DNA from: Hyposmocoma kahamanoa | Lineage: Eukaryota; Arthropoda; Insecta; Lepidoptera; Cosmopterigidae | Assembly: GCF_003589595.1 (NCBI RefSeq) | Contig: NW_020653854.1 | Coordinates: 25,200,168-25,264,167 of the forward strand | Direction of reading: 5' to 3' | DNA: 64,000 bases | Shown: piece after piece, positions 63,688 through 64,000 of the stretch | How positions within the stretch are numbered: position 1 is the stretch's first letter | Layout: every line of letters begins with the position of its first letter | The notes under the pieces: generated by a model | What the model was told of the DNA's origin: nothing | What the model saw: only the letters and a program-made list of their open reading frames with translations | Databases searched by the model: none | Made by a program: the position numbers and the translations under genes

Positions 63688-63752
63688 CTTCTTTAACCGA
63701 CTTCAAAAAAAGAGGAGGTTCTCTTTTTGACTGTATTTTTTATGTATGAAAA
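63688..63752 (+). repeat. H-family fragment
   Basis: ACCGACTTCAAAAAAAGAGG, AGGTTCTCTTTTTGACTGTA, TTTTTTATG: the 5' end of an H copy only. Confidence 0.7.
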
Positions 63753-63944
63753 TTGGGCAGTGTTCGTTGATCTACCAACAGAGTAATGAGCACTGGGCAG
63801 TTGGCTGTATGAGTTTTTCTTTTGCCTGTTCATTATTAACAGGTACATTTCAAAGTTTAAACAAGTAGACAGTAATTTTTTTTATCATTATTAAAAAAAG
63901 GAGGGTTTTTCTTGATTAGAAAATGCTTAAAGGTGCCTACAGAT
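63753..63944. other. Gene-free stretch
   Basis: TTATTAAAAAAAGGAGGGTT (about 63890) echoes the start of H once more. No gene. Confidence 0.35.
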
Positions 63945-64000
63945 ACGATCGACATCGATCGACAATGTCGATCGACATTGTCGATCGACAATGTCGATCG
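63945..64000. repeat. Palindromic satellite, 13-bp period, runs off window
   Basis: Units CGATCGACAATGT and CGATCGACATTGT alternate. Because CGATCG and GACAATGTC-type cores are self-complementary, the array is both tandem and palindromic. It continues past the window edge, so its extent is unknown. Confidence 0.8.

Noticed and set aside
1..64000. CRISPR arrays, operons, rRNA, phage or viral genomes
   Set aside because: None is present. The repeats are dispersed transposons, not spaced arrays. No envelope, capsid or replicase set of a virus was found; the only gag pieces belong to LTR retrotransposons.

Overview
The window looks like AT-rich, transposon-dense euchromatic DNA from an insect, most probably a moth or butterfly (Lepidoptera). 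This rests on the mixture of interspersed repeats, tRNA-derived SINEs, CR1/Jockey-like LINEs, mariner/Tc1, hAT-like MITEs and a Transib element, on the absence of operons, and on a GT-AG intron. I see no rRNA, intact tRNA, CRISPR or bacterial-type genes. No host gene of known function is recognised. A 10-base run of N (14239-14248) marks an assembly gap.

Repeat families, named here for cross-reference. 'RepA' is a ~250-300 bp repeat containing AAGCAGTAATG, with about 14 copies. 'F' is a fold-back-prone repeat containing CGAAACGT and TTTAAATCGCG. 'H' is the ACCGACTTCAAAAAA repeat. 'M1' (4 copies) and 'M2' (3 copies) are hAT-like MITEs with 8-bp target-site duplications. 'S1' and 'S2' are tRNA-headed SINEs.

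Layout. 1-20 kb: a complete Tc1-type transposon with one internal stop (1606-3139), then RepA, M1, M2, SINE and H copies and a mariner remnant, with no host gene. 20-40 kb: an internally deleted LTR retrotransposon (20466-21444), several 3'-end pieces of LINEs, a TA-flanked MITE (28021-28531), and a second gag fragment lodged in an H copy (38833-39284). 40.8-44 kb: a full-length Transib element (40844-43975) with a CGGCG target duplication and a RAG1-like transposase broken by one stop and one homopolymer frameshift, in which the middle catalytic Asp appears to be Asn. 46-51 kb: degenerate segmental and tandem duplications interrupted by a 5'-truncated LINE (about 47230-49085). 51.1-54.6 kb and 61.3-63.5 kb: the only credible non-transposon genes. 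Gene A (two exons, about 707 residues) and gene B (about 746 residues) are Lys/Thr/Cys-rich proteins with internal repeats and a cysteine-rich C-terminal membrane anchor. Gene C is a small coiled-coil ORF beside gene A. 54.9-58.2 kb: a long decayed LINE separates A/C from B. The window ends in a palindromic 13-bp-period satellite.

The genes do not form a pathway. The main points of interest are the near-complete RAG1-family transposon and the pair of unrecognised, probably paralogous, tail-anchored repeat proteins.
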